NCBI RefSeq assembly: GCF_038050405.1
Contig: NZ_CP150901.1
Coordinates: 3,534,001-3,598,000 of the forward strand
Direction: 5' to 3'
From: Paraburkholderia sp. IMGN_8
GTDB lineage: Bacteria; Pseudomonadota; Gammaproteobacteria; Burkholderiales; Burkholderiaceae
DNA: 64,000 nt
Under the pieces are notes generated by a model. That model was not told the origin of the DNA. It did not search any database and saw only the letters and a list, made by a program, of their open reading frames with translations. Position 1 is the stretch's first letter; each line of letters starts with the position of its first letter. Below, in pieces: positions 54,789 through 63,118 of the stretch. A program made the translations under genes and the position numbers.

Positions 54789-55742
54789 ATGCCTCGTCTG
54801 GATTGGCTTAGCCGCCTGCTTGTCATGATGCCTGTCCGAGGTCAGCTTGAAATCCGCTGCTTATACGGCGCACCGTGGCGTATTGCTTACGATCGCGCCG
54901 ATACCGGCGAGATGCCCTATCACGTCGTGCTTGGCGGGTCAGCCATACTGGAGATTCCGGGAAGCGGTGCGCCACAACACCTGGTGGCGGGTGATATTGT
55001 GCTGCTGTCTCACGGCTCGGAACACGTCCTTCACGACGGTAGCGGCGCAGCGCCCTTGCCGGCCAGCGCGCGCGAAAGCTTGAACGTGGAAGTCAGCGAA
55101 AACGCTGGAACCGGCGAACGCCTCGATATGCTCTGCGGCCGCTTCGTCCTCACGCCCCCGCACGATCGCTTGATGCGCGACTATTTCCCCGCCACGCTCG
55201 TAGTGCGAACATCTGCGCAAGCCGATACAACCAAGCAGAACGCGACTGCGGTCCAGTTGGCAACCTTGGTTGGACTGATTCGCGCAGAATCGACTACCGT
55301 GAACCTGGGCGGCTATGCGATGCTCAACGCCCTGTCGGCGGCGCTTTTCGCGCTGACATTGCGCACCGCCAGCGAGTCGAATGCGGTGCCTTTCGGCCTG
55401 TTGGCCCTCGCCGCAAATCCACGCCTCGCGCCCGCACTGACGGCCATGTTCAACGAGCCTGCGTATCCGTGGACCCTCCCCGAATTAGCGCAGCTCTGCA
55501 ATATGTCGCGCGCTACGTTGGTTCGTCAATTTCAGGACAAGGTGGGGCGTTCTGCGAGTGATTTGCTGACCGATATCCGGATGACCCTGGCGGCCAACGA
55601 ATTGAAGAAGCCATCGACTTCCACCGAAACTGTGGCCGAAGTCGTGGGCTATCAATCCCTCGCTGCCTTCAGGCGTGCCTTCACGCAGCGCATGGGCATG
55701 ACACCGGGGGATTGGCGCCGCTCGGCGCGTGAACCGGAATAA
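54789..55742 (+). CDS. AraC-family regulator with N-terminal cupin
   Basis: 317 residues. The N-terminal cupin_6 domain includes CLYGAPWRIAYDRADTGEMP, YHVVLGGSAILEIPG and LVAGDIVLLSHGSEHVLHDG. The C-terminal double helix-turn-helix is TLPELAQLCNMSRATLVRQF and ETVAEVVGYQSLAAFRRAFT plus QRMGMTPGDWRR. This RhaS-like cupin class commonly controls neighbouring oxidoreductase genes. The ATG at 54789 has AAGGA upstream; the frame is open to 54726 but that part contains the regulatory motif. Confidence 0.92.
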   Translation: MPRLDWLSRLLVMMPVRGQLEIRCLYGAPWRIAYDRADTGEMPYHVVLGGSAILEIPGSGAPQHLVAGDIVLLSHGSEHVLHDGSGAAPLPASARESLNVEVSENAGTGERLDMLCGRFVLTPPHDRLMRDYFPATLVVRTSAQADTTKQNATAVQLATLVGLIRAESTTVNLGGYAMLNALSAALFALTLRTASESNAVPFGLLALAANPRLAPALTAMFNEPAYPWTLPELAQLCNMSRATLVRQFQDKVGRSASDLLTDIRMTLAANELKKPSTSTETVAEVVGYQSLAAFRRAFTQRMGMTPGDWRRSAREPE

Positions 55743-55825
55743 GTTCGGCCGAAGAACCTTCGGCGTTGTCCGGTGCGCGGGACCAGGCCGGTCCCCTCGC
55801 TCTGAGGCGGCTAATTACGAGCGCC

Positions 55826-56305
55826 TCAGGAAGCCTTGGCACGCGGCGACAACGAGGCGAGAAGCAGCGTGACGCACGCCGCCAACAGCGCGACGTCTTT
55901 CAGCAGAAACTGTTCCAGCAACGTCGAAATGATCGGGAAACCGGTCGGGCTTATTTGAGTGATACCCGGCGTACTGAGAACAAAGGACGTCGTCAGCAGG
56001 AAGGTGGCGCTCGCCATCGCCGCTCCTAAAGCGGACACCGCCGGAATCACCGATCCGATGATCAGAGCGGCCGCGGTCGTCAGTTCGATCGTCCCTACAA
56101 CCCGGGCTTCACCTCTCACGCCGAACACGCCCAACCAACTCATAAACGGACTGTGTGAAATCAACGGCGCGATGGCGTCGGCCGCATAGGGCGTGAATTT
56201 CTGTATCCCGAACCAGATGAAGATGGCCACCATGGACCACCGCAAAAATGCCAGATGCAGATAAGACCCGCTACTCTTTTCTGCCACTCGGAAATGAATG
56301 TTCAT
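55826..56305 (-). CDS. YkgB/DUF417-like small membrane protein
   Basis: 159 residues with four membrane helices (LRWSMVAIFIWFGIQKFTPY, then the VGTIELTTAAALIIGSVIPA and ALGAAMASATFLLTTSFVLS segments, and FLLKDVALLAACVTLLLASL). The WFGIQKFTPYAADAI and PLISHSPFMSWLGVFGVRGE blocks identify the YkgB/DUF417 family. Relatives help resist reactive chlorine (RclC). Its place beside AhpD-like and SDR genes supports a role against oxidative or electrophilic stress in the inner membrane. Confidence 0.88.
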   Translation of the reverse strand: MNIHFRVAEKSSGSYLHLAFLRWSMVAIFIWFGIQKFTPYAADAIAPLISHSPFMSWLGVFGVRGEARVVGTIELTTAAALIIGSVIPAVSALGAAMASATFLLTTSFVLSTPGITQISPTGFPIISTLLEQFLLKDVALLAACVTLLLASLSPRAKAS

Positions 56306-56450
56306 GATCTTTCACGCTGCGTCTGTAGAAGTTGCAATGTATTCGTCCACGCGGCTCGTGACACATCGCGCCCGTCGGTTCGTCACGCTTGCCGAATGCC
56401 CCGCAGCGAAAGAAGCAGGCGCCGCAAAGAAACGCCTGCCCCGCTGCGCA

Positions 56451-56987
56451 TTACTTGACCGGCGGGAAGTCCAGGTCGGTGTCGTTAATGCGGTTGAAGG
56501 TGTTCGTGAACACAATCAGTGCGATGCCCAACGAGATCTCTGCAAGCTGCGCGTCGGTGAAGCCGGCCGCCTTGATCGCCGCGAACTCGTCTGCGCGGAT
56601 CGTTCCGCTGGTCTGCTGGAGGTTCCGCACGAAGCGCACCAGCGCATCTCGCCTCGCGTCCCCGGTAGGCTGGCCCGCGCGGATCAGCCTGAGCGTCTCC
56701 AGCGATAGGCCCGTCATTTTGCCCAGCATCGTGTGTGCAGCCAGGCAGTAGTCGCATCCGGTGAGCTCACTGACCAGCACTTTGATCGTTTCCACTTCCT
56801 GCTTGCTGAGCGTGCCGGAAGCCAGAACGCCTTCGGCATTCAGGACTGCCTTGAGCAGTTCAGGCGACAGCGCGCCTAGCGCGACGAACAGGTTCGGGAT
56901 GCTGCCCGCGGCCTTCTTGACCTGTGCATAGACTTCGGCGGTCGCGCCGGTGGCGGACTCAACGGCAGGTACGGTGATACGGCTCAT
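56451..56987 (-). CDS. Carboxymuconolactone-decarboxylase/AhpD-like protein 1
   Basis: 178 residues, an all-helical AhpD-like fold. The redox motif is ELTGCDYCLAAHTMLGKMTG (Glu...Cys-x-x-Cys...His), giving alkylhydroperoxidase or disulfide-reductase chemistry. The N-terminal part SIPNLFVALGALSPELL and the C-terminal IALIVFTNTFNRIN match the peroxidase-related subgroup. The promoter at 56988-57100 carries an 11-bp inverted repeat and the motif shared with the AraC gene. Confidence 0.9.
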   Translation of the reverse strand: MSRITVPAVESATGATAEVYAQVKKAAGSIPNLFVALGALSPELLKAVLNAEGVLASGTLSKQEVETIKVLVSELTGCDYCLAAHTMLGKMTGLSLETLRLIRAGQPTGDARRDALVRFVRNLQQTSGTIRADEFAAIKAAGFTDAQLAEISLGIALIVFTNTFNRINDTDLDFPPVK

Positions 56988-57032
56988 GGTGTTACTCCTT
57001 CATCAGGTGGGTAGGAGTCTTCACTTTAAGCC

Positions 57033-57094
57033 GAAGAAATGATCCTTATAAGTCTTAAAATGCTCGATAAAATGCTCATTCGTATCATTTCTTC
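57033..57094. promoter_or_regulatory. 11-bp inverted repeat enclosing repeated AAAATGCTC motifs
   Basis: GAAGAAATGAT (57033-57043) and ATCATTTCTTC (57084-57094) are exact reverse complements 40 bp apart. Between them lie AAAATGCTCGAT and then AAAATGCTCATTCGTATCAT (57069-57088), the second copy of the AraC-promoter motif. The block lies 46-107 bp upstream of AhpD-like gene 1. Confidence 0.65.
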
Positions 57095-57162
57095 AGTTGG
57101 CCGGGCAAGGCGCACATCGCGCTCATCGCGTTACTTCCACGGCTCGCCCGGCGCGGCAACGA

Positions 57163-57702
57163 TCAGGCAGGAAGCTGCGGAGCGGCCGGGAAATCGACCG
57201 GTACGCGTGTCGTTCCGTGCAGATAGTTGGTCACCGTCTTGTCGCCGATGACAACGATCGCGTCGACCAGATTGGCCTTGGTCCAGCCCGCTGCGAAAAA
57301 GGCCACCACCAGCGCCTCGTCCGCGTGTCCGCGGTTGATCGCGATGTTTTTCACGAGCCGGGCCAGTGCGTCGAACCTCGCGTCGAAGCTCGCCTTGCCA
57401 CTACGGATCTCAAGAATCTGCTCGTCGGTGAAACCGCTCATCTTGCCGATGACAGTGTGCGCAGCCAGGCAGTATTCGCAGCCGTTCACCTGGCTCACGA
57501 CGAGGTTGACGACTTCGCGCGCCTTGCCGGTGATGCTGCTCTTCGCGTTCTGGAAGGCGAGGTAGTTGCCGAGCGCGTTTTCAGAATGAGCGAGCGTGGC
57601 GTACAGATTGGGCACGCTGCCAAGGCTGCTCTTGAGCTTGTCGAAAATGGCCTGGTTGGCCGGGGACACTTCGTCGCGAGTAGGGACGTTGATGGTGGTC
57701 AT
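57163..57702 (-). CDS. Carboxymuconolactone-decarboxylase/AhpD-like protein 2
   Basis: 179 residues, a paralogue of the protein at 56451 with the same layout: SVPNLYATLAHSENALGNYL, then QVNGCEYCLAAHTVIGKMSG with the Cys-x-x-Cys-x3-His centre, and the C-terminal VDAIVVIGDKTVTNYLHGTT. The ATG at 57702 is preceded by CAGGAGAATC. It follows the SDR gene at 57756 with a 53-bp gap on the same strand, so the pair forms an operon. Confidence 0.9.
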   Translation of the reverse strand: MTTINVPTRDEVSPANQAIFDKLKSSLGSVPNLYATLAHSENALGNYLAFQNAKSSITGKAREVVNLVVSQVNGCEYCLAAHTVIGKMSGFTDEQILEIRSGKASFDARFDALARLVKNIAINRGHADEALVVAFFAAGWTKANLVDAIVVIGDKTVTNYLHGTTRVPVDFPAAPQLPA

Positions 57703-57755
57703 GCTGATTCTCCTGGGTTGAAAAAAACACGTGATAAAGCGGGTTAGCCGGCGCG

Positions 57756-58505
57756 TCATTGCGCCGTGTAGCCGCCGTCGACTGCGATGCTCTGCCCGGT
57801 GAGGTAGCGCGCCTTGTCGCTAGCGAGGAACACGATGGTTTGGGCGATCTCGTCCGGGGTGGCGGCACGTCGCGCCGGTATCGTCGAAAGGAAGCCCGCC
57901 TTGCCCTCTTCGCTGCCGCCGGCAAAGCGGTCGAGCATCTCGGTCGCCACCGGGCCGGGAGCCACGGCGTTGACACGCACGCCGGCGGTGGCGCCTTCGA
58001 GAGCCGCACTCTTCGTGATGCCTTCGACCGCGTGCTTGCTGGCCGCATAGACCGAAGCGCCCGCAATACCGACCTGGCCCGCGATCGACGAGAGGTTGAT
58101 GATCGAGCCCGAGCCCTGGGCCAGCATCGCGCGCATCTCGTGCTTGACGGACAGCAGCGTGCCCAGCACGTTGACCGCGAACGTGTCTTCGTAGTTAGCA
58201 GCCGATTGCTCGACGATCGGCGCCAACTGGCCTTCGGTGCCGGCGTTGTTGACCGCCACGTCGATGCGGCCGAAGCGCCCGACGGTCTGCTCGACGGCGT
58301 TGCGGACTTCGGCTTCGAAACGCACGTCGGCGCGCAGGAATTCAGCTTCGGCACCGAGGGCGCGCAGTTCGGCGGCGAGTGTCTGGCCTGCCTCTTCGCG
58401 GCGGCCGCTGATGACCACGCGGTTTCCTTCGCGGGCGAAAGCGATAGCGGTGGCACGGCCGATTCCGGTCAATGCACCTGTAATGAGGACGACGGGCTGG
58501 TTCAT
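57756..58505 (-). CDS. Short-chain dehydrogenase/reductase
   Basis: 249 residues. Classical SDR with TGALTGIG cofactor motif, NNAG, catalytic Ser in INLSSIAGQVG and YAASK, then VNAVAPGPVATEML and the closing FLASDKARYLTGQSIAVDGG. GGAG lies about 7 bases before the ATG. Head of a two-gene operon with AhpD-like 2; divergent from the LysR gene at 58636, which probably controls it. Confidence 0.93.
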   Translation of the reverse strand: MNQPVVLITGALTGIGRATAIAFAREGNRVVISGRREEAGQTLAAELRALGAEAEFLRADVRFEAEVRNAVEQTVGRFGRIDVAVNNAGTEGQLAPIVEQSAANYEDTFAVNVLGTLLSVKHEMRAMLAQGSGSIINLSSIAGQVGIAGASVYAASKHAVEGITKSAALEGATAGVRVNAVAPGPVATEMLDRFAGGSEEGKAGFLSTIPARRAATPDEIAQTIVFLASDKARYLTGQSIAVDGGYTAQ

Positions 58506-58635
58506 GTCAGTGCTCCTTGGGTGAGGTTGCGTTGAATCGCGTTTGCGATGGCTGAACTTTGACTGATTCCAAATGCTTGATATAGACGGTGTATGCTCAT
58601 ATGATTAATTCCCATCAGGAATATCTGGAGCACCA

Positions 58636-59556
58636 ATGGACAAGCTGCAGGCCATGAAGACTTTCGTGCGCGTCGTCGAGGCAGGAAGCTTTTCGGCGGT
58701 GGCCCACGAGTCCGACACGACACAGAGTGCGGTGAGCAAACAGGTCGCGGCGCTGGAGCGCGAGCTTGGCGCGAAGTTACTGACACGCACCACGCGGTCG
58801 CTCGCGCTGACGGAAGAAGGCGAGCGCTATTTCGACCAGGTACGGCGCCTGGTTGCGGAGATTGCGGAGGCCGAGGGCGCCTTGCGACGTGGCGAGCAGC
58901 AATTGACAGGGTGGCTGCGGATCGCGGCGTCGGTGGGGTTCGGGCGCCTCAAGCTCATGCCGATGATTCAGTCATTTCTGGCCGCGCATCGCGGCGTGAA
59001 GATCGACCTGCGTCTTCACGACGGCTTCATTGACCTGGTGGAACAGGGGATCGACGTAGCGGTGCGGATTGGCGATTTGCCGGATAGCAGCCTGATCGCG
59101 AGACGCGTGGGGACGACCTACCGGATGCTCGTGGCCCATCGCAGCTACCTGCGTTCACTGCCGAAAGGGACAAAAGCGCCCGCCATTCCCGAAGACCTGT
59201 TGCAGCACAACTGCATCGTCTACACGGAGCTGCCCATGCGCAATGACTGGCGTTTTACGGCCGGGCCGGGAGCGTCTGAACCCACGGGAACGACACGCGT
59301 CGTGCGCGTCGAAGGCAACCTGCAAACCAACAGCAGCGAGGTGATGAGAGCGTCGGTCCTCGCTGGAATGGGCATCGGCTATTCGCCGATGTGGCTTTTC
59401 GACCAGGAACTCGCGAGCGGCGAGGTGCAGCAGCTCTTGCCGGATTGGGCGCCGCCCGCCATCCCCATCCAGGTGGTGAGCCCTCGTGAGCGCCGGCATT
59501 CGGCCAAGGTCAAGGCCTTCGTCGAACACGTCGGCAAGGAGATGGCCCGTTGCTGA
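58636..59556 (+). CDS. LysR-family regulator
   Basis: 306 residues. Winged helix MDKLQAMKTFVRVVEAGSFS, then TTQSAVSKQVAALERELGAK and RTTRSLALTEEG; the sensor domain begins LRIAASVGFGRLKLMPMIQS. The 130-bp divergent region contains T/A-rich dyad-like sequence (58590-58612). Likely controls the SDR/AhpD-like operon. It is convergent with the next LysR gene, only 3 bp apart. Confidence 0.93.
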   Translation: MDKLQAMKTFVRVVEAGSFSAVAHESDTTQSAVSKQVAALERELGAKLLTRTTRSLALTEEGERYFDQVRRLVAEIAEAEGALRRGEQQLTGWLRIAASVGFGRLKLMPMIQSFLAAHRGVKIDLRLHDGFIDLVEQGIDVAVRIGDLPDSSLIARRVGTTYRMLVAHRSYLRSLPKGTKAPAIPEDLLQHNCIVYTELPMRNDWRFTAGPGASEPTGTTRVVRVEGNLQTNSSEVMRASVLAGMGIGYSPMWLFDQELASGEVQQLLPDWAPPAIPIQVVSPRERRHSAKVKAFVEHVGKEMARC

Positions 59557-59559
59557 AAT

Positions 59560-60465
59560 CTAGCGCAATTCGGCACTCGCCCATTCACGCACAGCCTGCG
59601 AAAACAATCTGAGCGCTGCCGGCGGGTGCCGGTTAGCAGGATAGTAAAGGCACAGGCTCGATAAGGAAGGGCTCCAGTCAGGAAGCAGGTGGATCAGCCT
59701 GCCCGATGCCAGATGTTCTGTAACGTGATAGTCCGGGACCCAGGCAATGCCGATGCCGGCCAGTGCCGCATCGACCATCAGGTTCGTGTTTCCAAGCGTC
59801 ATCGGCCCGGCGACATCGATGCTGGCGCTGCTGCCACGATATTCAAGCTCCCAGCGGTAGAGGGCGCCACTGACGAACCGGAAGCGGATGCATCGGTGCT
59901 GTGCAAGATCCTGAGGCGTTTTGGGCGGCTCGTGGCGAGAGAGATACGCTGGCGATGCAACTGCGGCGAACCTTAGCTCGGGTCCGAACTTGACAGCGAT
60001 CATGTCGCGCGGCACGTCTTCAAGGAGACGTATGCCGGCGTCGAAACCCTCCGCCACGATATCCACGAGCCGGGTATCCACGACAATTTCAACGTGAATG
60101 TCCGGGTAAGCGGCCAAAAAATCCGGGAGAACATGCAGGACCAGCGGCCTGGCCCCAGCCTCGGCCGCGCTGATCCGTATCGACCCTGACGGACGGTTGC
60201 CTGCCGACGCCACCTCGTTGATCCCATCCTCCAAATCCGCGAGAGCGGGACCTACACGCCGCAGAAGATGCTCGCCCGCCTCGGTCAGCGCCACCGACCG
60301 GGTAGTTCGGTTAAACAGCCGCACATTGAGACTTTCTTCGAGATTTCGCACCGCGTGGCTCAGCGCCGGCGGAGAAACGCCAAGCTTTCGCGCGGCCGCG
60401 CGGAAGCTTCGGTGCTCAGCAATAGTGATGAATGCAGTCAGTTCCGAAAGACCGGCGCGCAGCAT
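59560..60465 (-). CDS. LysR-family regulator
   Basis: 301 residues from the ATG at 60465. Winged helix ELTAFITIAEHRSFRAAARK, then PPALSHAVRNLEESLNVRLF and NRTTRSVALTEAG; sensor domain IRISAAEAGARPLVLHVLPD and EGFDAGIRLLEDVPRDMIAV. Divergent from the SDR at 60667, the probable target. Upstream in-frame codons to 60534 are not typical of the family. Confidence 0.92.
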   Translation of the reverse strand: MLRAGLSELTAFITIAEHRSFRAAARKLGVSPPALSHAVRNLEESLNVRLFNRTTRSVALTEAGEHLLRRVGPALADLEDGINEVASAGNRPSGSIRISAAEAGARPLVLHVLPDFLAAYPDIHVEIVVDTRLVDIVAEGFDAGIRLLEDVPRDMIAVKFGPELRFAAVASPAYLSRHEPPKTPQDLAQHRCIRFRFVSGALYRWELEYRGSSASIDVAGPMTLGNTNLMVDAALAGIGIAWVPDYHVTEHLASGRLIHLLPDWSPSLSSLCLYYPANRHPPAALRLFSQAVREWASAELR

Positions 60466-60666
60466 AGATGAATTTTCCTTAATACCCCATGAAATTTTAC
60501 CTGCATTGTTCAGCATGGAGCAACAAACTAACATCGAAGACAGTCCACGCCGACCGCCAATTCTGCGGGCGCTGTCGGTGTCTTCGGCATGTATGAATTG
60601 CGTTAGCCGACGGGCCTTCCGCTCGACGGCCGACTGGCGCCTGCAGGTTTAAAGCGGAGAAGGTGT

Positions 60667-61413
60667 ATGGGATCGAATATTGAAGGCAAAGTCATCGTGA
60701 TTACGGGCGCGAGCAGCGGGCTGGGCGAGGCGACCGCCCGGCATCTGAGCGCGCAGGGCGCGAAGGTCGTGCTAGGCGCACGGCGCGCCGAGCGCATTCA
60801 GTCGCGCGCCGAAGATATCGTCCGCAATGGCGGCAAGGCAATCGCCGTCGCAACCGACGTCACCCGCCATGAAGACGTTAAAGCACTCGTCGACGCAGCA
60901 GTGCAGGCCTTCGGACGCATTGACGTCATGATCAACAATGCCGGACTCATGCCGCACTCCCCGCTTGAGCGTCTGAAAATCGACGACTGGAACCAGACGA
61001 TCGACGTGAATATCAAGGGCGTGCTGTACGGCATCGCTGCTGCTTTGCCGTACATGAAGCAGCAGAAGAGCGGCCAGATCATTAATGTCTCGTCCGTCGC
61101 CGGCCGTACAGTCCGGCCCGGCAGCGCCGTCTATGCGGCTACCAAGAGCGCCGTCCTGATGTTGTCCGAAGGGCTGCGACAGGAAGTAAAACCCTATGAC
61201 ATTCGCACGACGGTGATCTCGCCTGGCGCGGTGGCAACGGAACTCCCGAACAGTGTCACCGAGCCTGATGTTGCTGGCTTCATCAACAAATTCTATGAGC
61301 AGTACGCGATCCCTGCCGAATCGTTCGCGCGCGCAGTCGTCTTCGCGATCAGTCAACCGCCGGAAGTCGACGTGAACGAAATCCTGTTCCGGCCTACGCG
61401 CCAGGAAGGGTAA
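60667..61413 (+). CDS. Short-chain dehydrogenase/reductase
   Basis: 248 residues. TGASSGLG cofactor motif, [13 protein letters not shown], catalytic YAATK and a C-terminal FRPTRQEG tail. The [17 protein letters not shown] segment and [23 protein letters not shown] end are typical of the YdfG/serine-3-dehydrogenase-like SDR subgroup that acts on 3-hydroxy acids or small aldehydes. GGAGAAGG lies 4-11 bases before the ATG. It lies 33 bp upstream of paoA and may be part of the same transcript. Confidence 0.92.
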   Translation: MGSNIEGKVIVITGASSGLGEATARHLSAQGAKVVLGARRAERIQSRAEDIVRNGGKAIAVATDVTRHEDVKALVDAAVQAFGRIDVMINNAGLMPHSPLERLKIDDWNQTIDVNIKGVLYGIAAALPYMKQQKSGQIINVSSVAGRTVRPGSAVYAATKSAVLMLSEGLRQEVKPYDIRTTVISPGAVATELPNSVTEPDVAGFINKFYEQYAIPAESFARAVVFAISQPPEVDVNEILFRPTRQEG

Positions 61414-61446
61414 GTACTGTGAAGTTGTGAAAGCCAGGAGTCGAGC

Positions 61447-62130
61447 ATGTCAGAGCGTATTCCGGATACAGACAAAGCCCCCCTGCCCGAGCGAGCGAAC
61501 GAGACGACACACCAGCCGTCGCGGCGCAACTTCCTGAAGATCGGCGTCGTCAGTGCAACGGCGACGTCATGGCTGCCCCCTGCCGGAGCGGCCACGCGCA
61601 ACGAGCCTTCCAAGCCCGTTGACGATGCGGGGAAGCCCTCCGCAGGCGAGCACCGCATCCAGCTCAACGTGAACGGTCAGACGCATACGCTAAATGTGCC
61701 GGCCAACGCGATCCTTCTGGATGTGGTGCGCGACCGCCTGCACCTGACGGGCACCAAGAAGGGATGTGATCACGGCCAATGCGGCGCCTGCACGGTGCAC
61801 GTCAACGGCCACGCGGTCAATTCGTGCCTGTCGGTGGCGGTCCAGCACGAGGGCGACCGCATCACGACGATCGAGGGTCTCGAGCGCAGCGGCGAACTGC
61901 ACCCGGTTCAGCAGGCGTTCTGGGAGCACGACGCGTATCAGTGCGGCTTTTGCACGTCCGGGCAGATGATGAGCGCAGTGGCAATACTTCGCGATCCGAA
62001 CATTCCCGCCGACGATGCCAGCGTACGCGAAGCGATGAGCGGCAACATCTGCCGCTGTGCGGCCTACAAGAACATTCTGGCAGCGATCCAGTCTGCCCGC
62101 GCCAAGATGAAGGAGTTGCCTGATGCGTAA
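61447..62130 (+). CDS. paoA: Aldehyde oxidoreductase [2Fe-2S] subunit PaoA
   Basis: 227 residues. A twin-arginine signal (SRRNFLKIGVVSATATSWLP, Arg26-Arg27) is followed by two [2Fe-2S] clusters: a ferredoxin-like CDHGQCGACTVHVNG with a further Cys, and the helical domain YQCGFCTSGQMMSA...GNICRCAAY. It transfers electrons in the xanthine-oxidase-family aldehyde oxidoreductase PaoABC, which oxidises aromatic aldehydes in the periplasm and is exported folded by Tat. The stop overlaps paoB by 8 bases. Confidence 0.93.
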   Translation: MSERIPDTDKAPLPERANETTHQPSRRNFLKIGVVSATATSWLPPAGAATRNEPSKPVDDAGKPSAGEHRIQLNVNGQTHTLNVPANAILLDVVRDRLHLTGTKKGCDHGQCGACTVHVNGHAVNSCLSVAVQHEGDRITTIEGLERSGELHPVQQAFWEHDAYQCGFCTSGQMMSAVAILRDPNIPADDASVREAMSGNICRCAAYKNILAAIQSARAKMKELPDA

Positions 62131-63118
62131 CTTCGACTATGCACGTGCAGACTCCGCCGCGCAGGCCGTCAGCCGGCATGCCCACGGCGGTCAAACTTCA
62201 TATCTAGCCGGCGGCACGACGCTACTGGATCTGGTCAAGCTGGACGTAGTGCGTCCGGACCGACTGGTCGATATCAACCGGCTGCCGCTCAAGCAGATCG
62301 AACCCCTGCCCGATGGCCGTTTGCGAATCGGCGCGCTGGTGACGAACACGGACCTCGCGCGGCATCCGCTGGTGCGCGAGCGCTATCCGGTGCTGTCGCA
62401 GGCGATCCTGGCCGGCGCGTCGACCCAGTTGCGCAATAAGGCCACGACGGCCGGCAACGTCATGCAACGCGTACGCTGCAACTACTTCCGTGACGGCCTA
62501 TCGCCATGCAACAAGCGCGAGCCAGGCTCGGGGTGCGCGGCGATCGGCGGACACAACCGCAGCGTACATGCGGTGCTCGGCACAAGCGATCACTGCATCG
62601 CGACGCATCCATCGGACATGTGCGTGGCGATGACGGCAATCGGCGCCCGGATCACCATGCAAGGACCGCAGGGATCGCGCGAGATCGACTTCGCCGGCTT
62701 TCATCTGCTGCCGGGCGATACGCCCTGGAAGGAACACGCGCTGCAACCGCACGAGTTGATCACCCACGTCACGCTGGATGGGCCGCTTGCCGGAAGCAAG
62801 TCCGGTTATCTCAAGCTGCGCGATCGCGCGTCGTACCAGTTCGCGCTGGCATCGAGCGCGGTCATCGTCGTACTGGAGGGACGGCGTATCCGCGAGGCGC
62901 GTATCGCGATGGGCGGTGTCGGTACCAAGCCGTGGCGCGCCCGCGAGGCCGAGGCGTCGCTCGCGGGACAGGTTGCATCGATGGATGCTTACGCACGTGC
63001 AGCGAGCATCGCGTTCCGGGATGCTCGTCCGTACGCGCACAACGCGTACAAGGTGCCGCTCGGTCAGCAGGCCATCGTTCGCAATCTGCGCGACCTCACT
63101 GCCCAGGATATCTCATGA
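62123..63118 (+). CDS. paoB: Aldehyde oxidoreductase FAD/[4Fe-4S] subunit PaoB
   Basis: 331 residues. The FAD-binding part has YLAGGTTLLDLVKLDVVRPD and NKATTAGNVMQRVRCNYFRD. The insertion CNYFRDGLSPCNKREPGSGC carries the extra cysteines that hold a [4Fe-4S] cluster, the special feature of PaoB-type subunits. The C-terminal CO-dehydrogenase flavoprotein domain follows (YLKLRDRASYQFALASSAVI). The paoC start overlaps its stop (ATGA). Confidence 0.93.
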   Translation: MRNFDYARADSAAQAVSRHAHGGQTSYLAGGTTLLDLVKLDVVRPDRLVDINRLPLKQIEPLPDGRLRIGALVTNTDLARHPLVRERYPVLSQAILAGASTQLRNKATTAGNVMQRVRCNYFRDGLSPCNKREPGSGCAAIGGHNRSVHAVLGTSDHCIATHPSDMCVAMTAIGARITMQGPQGSREIDFAGFHLLPGDTPWKEHALQPHELITHVTLDGPLAGSKSGYLKLRDRASYQFALASSAVIVVLEGRRIREARIAMGGVGTKPWRAREAEASLAGQVASMDAYARAASIAFRDARPYAHNAYKVPLGQQAIVRNLRDLTAQDIS

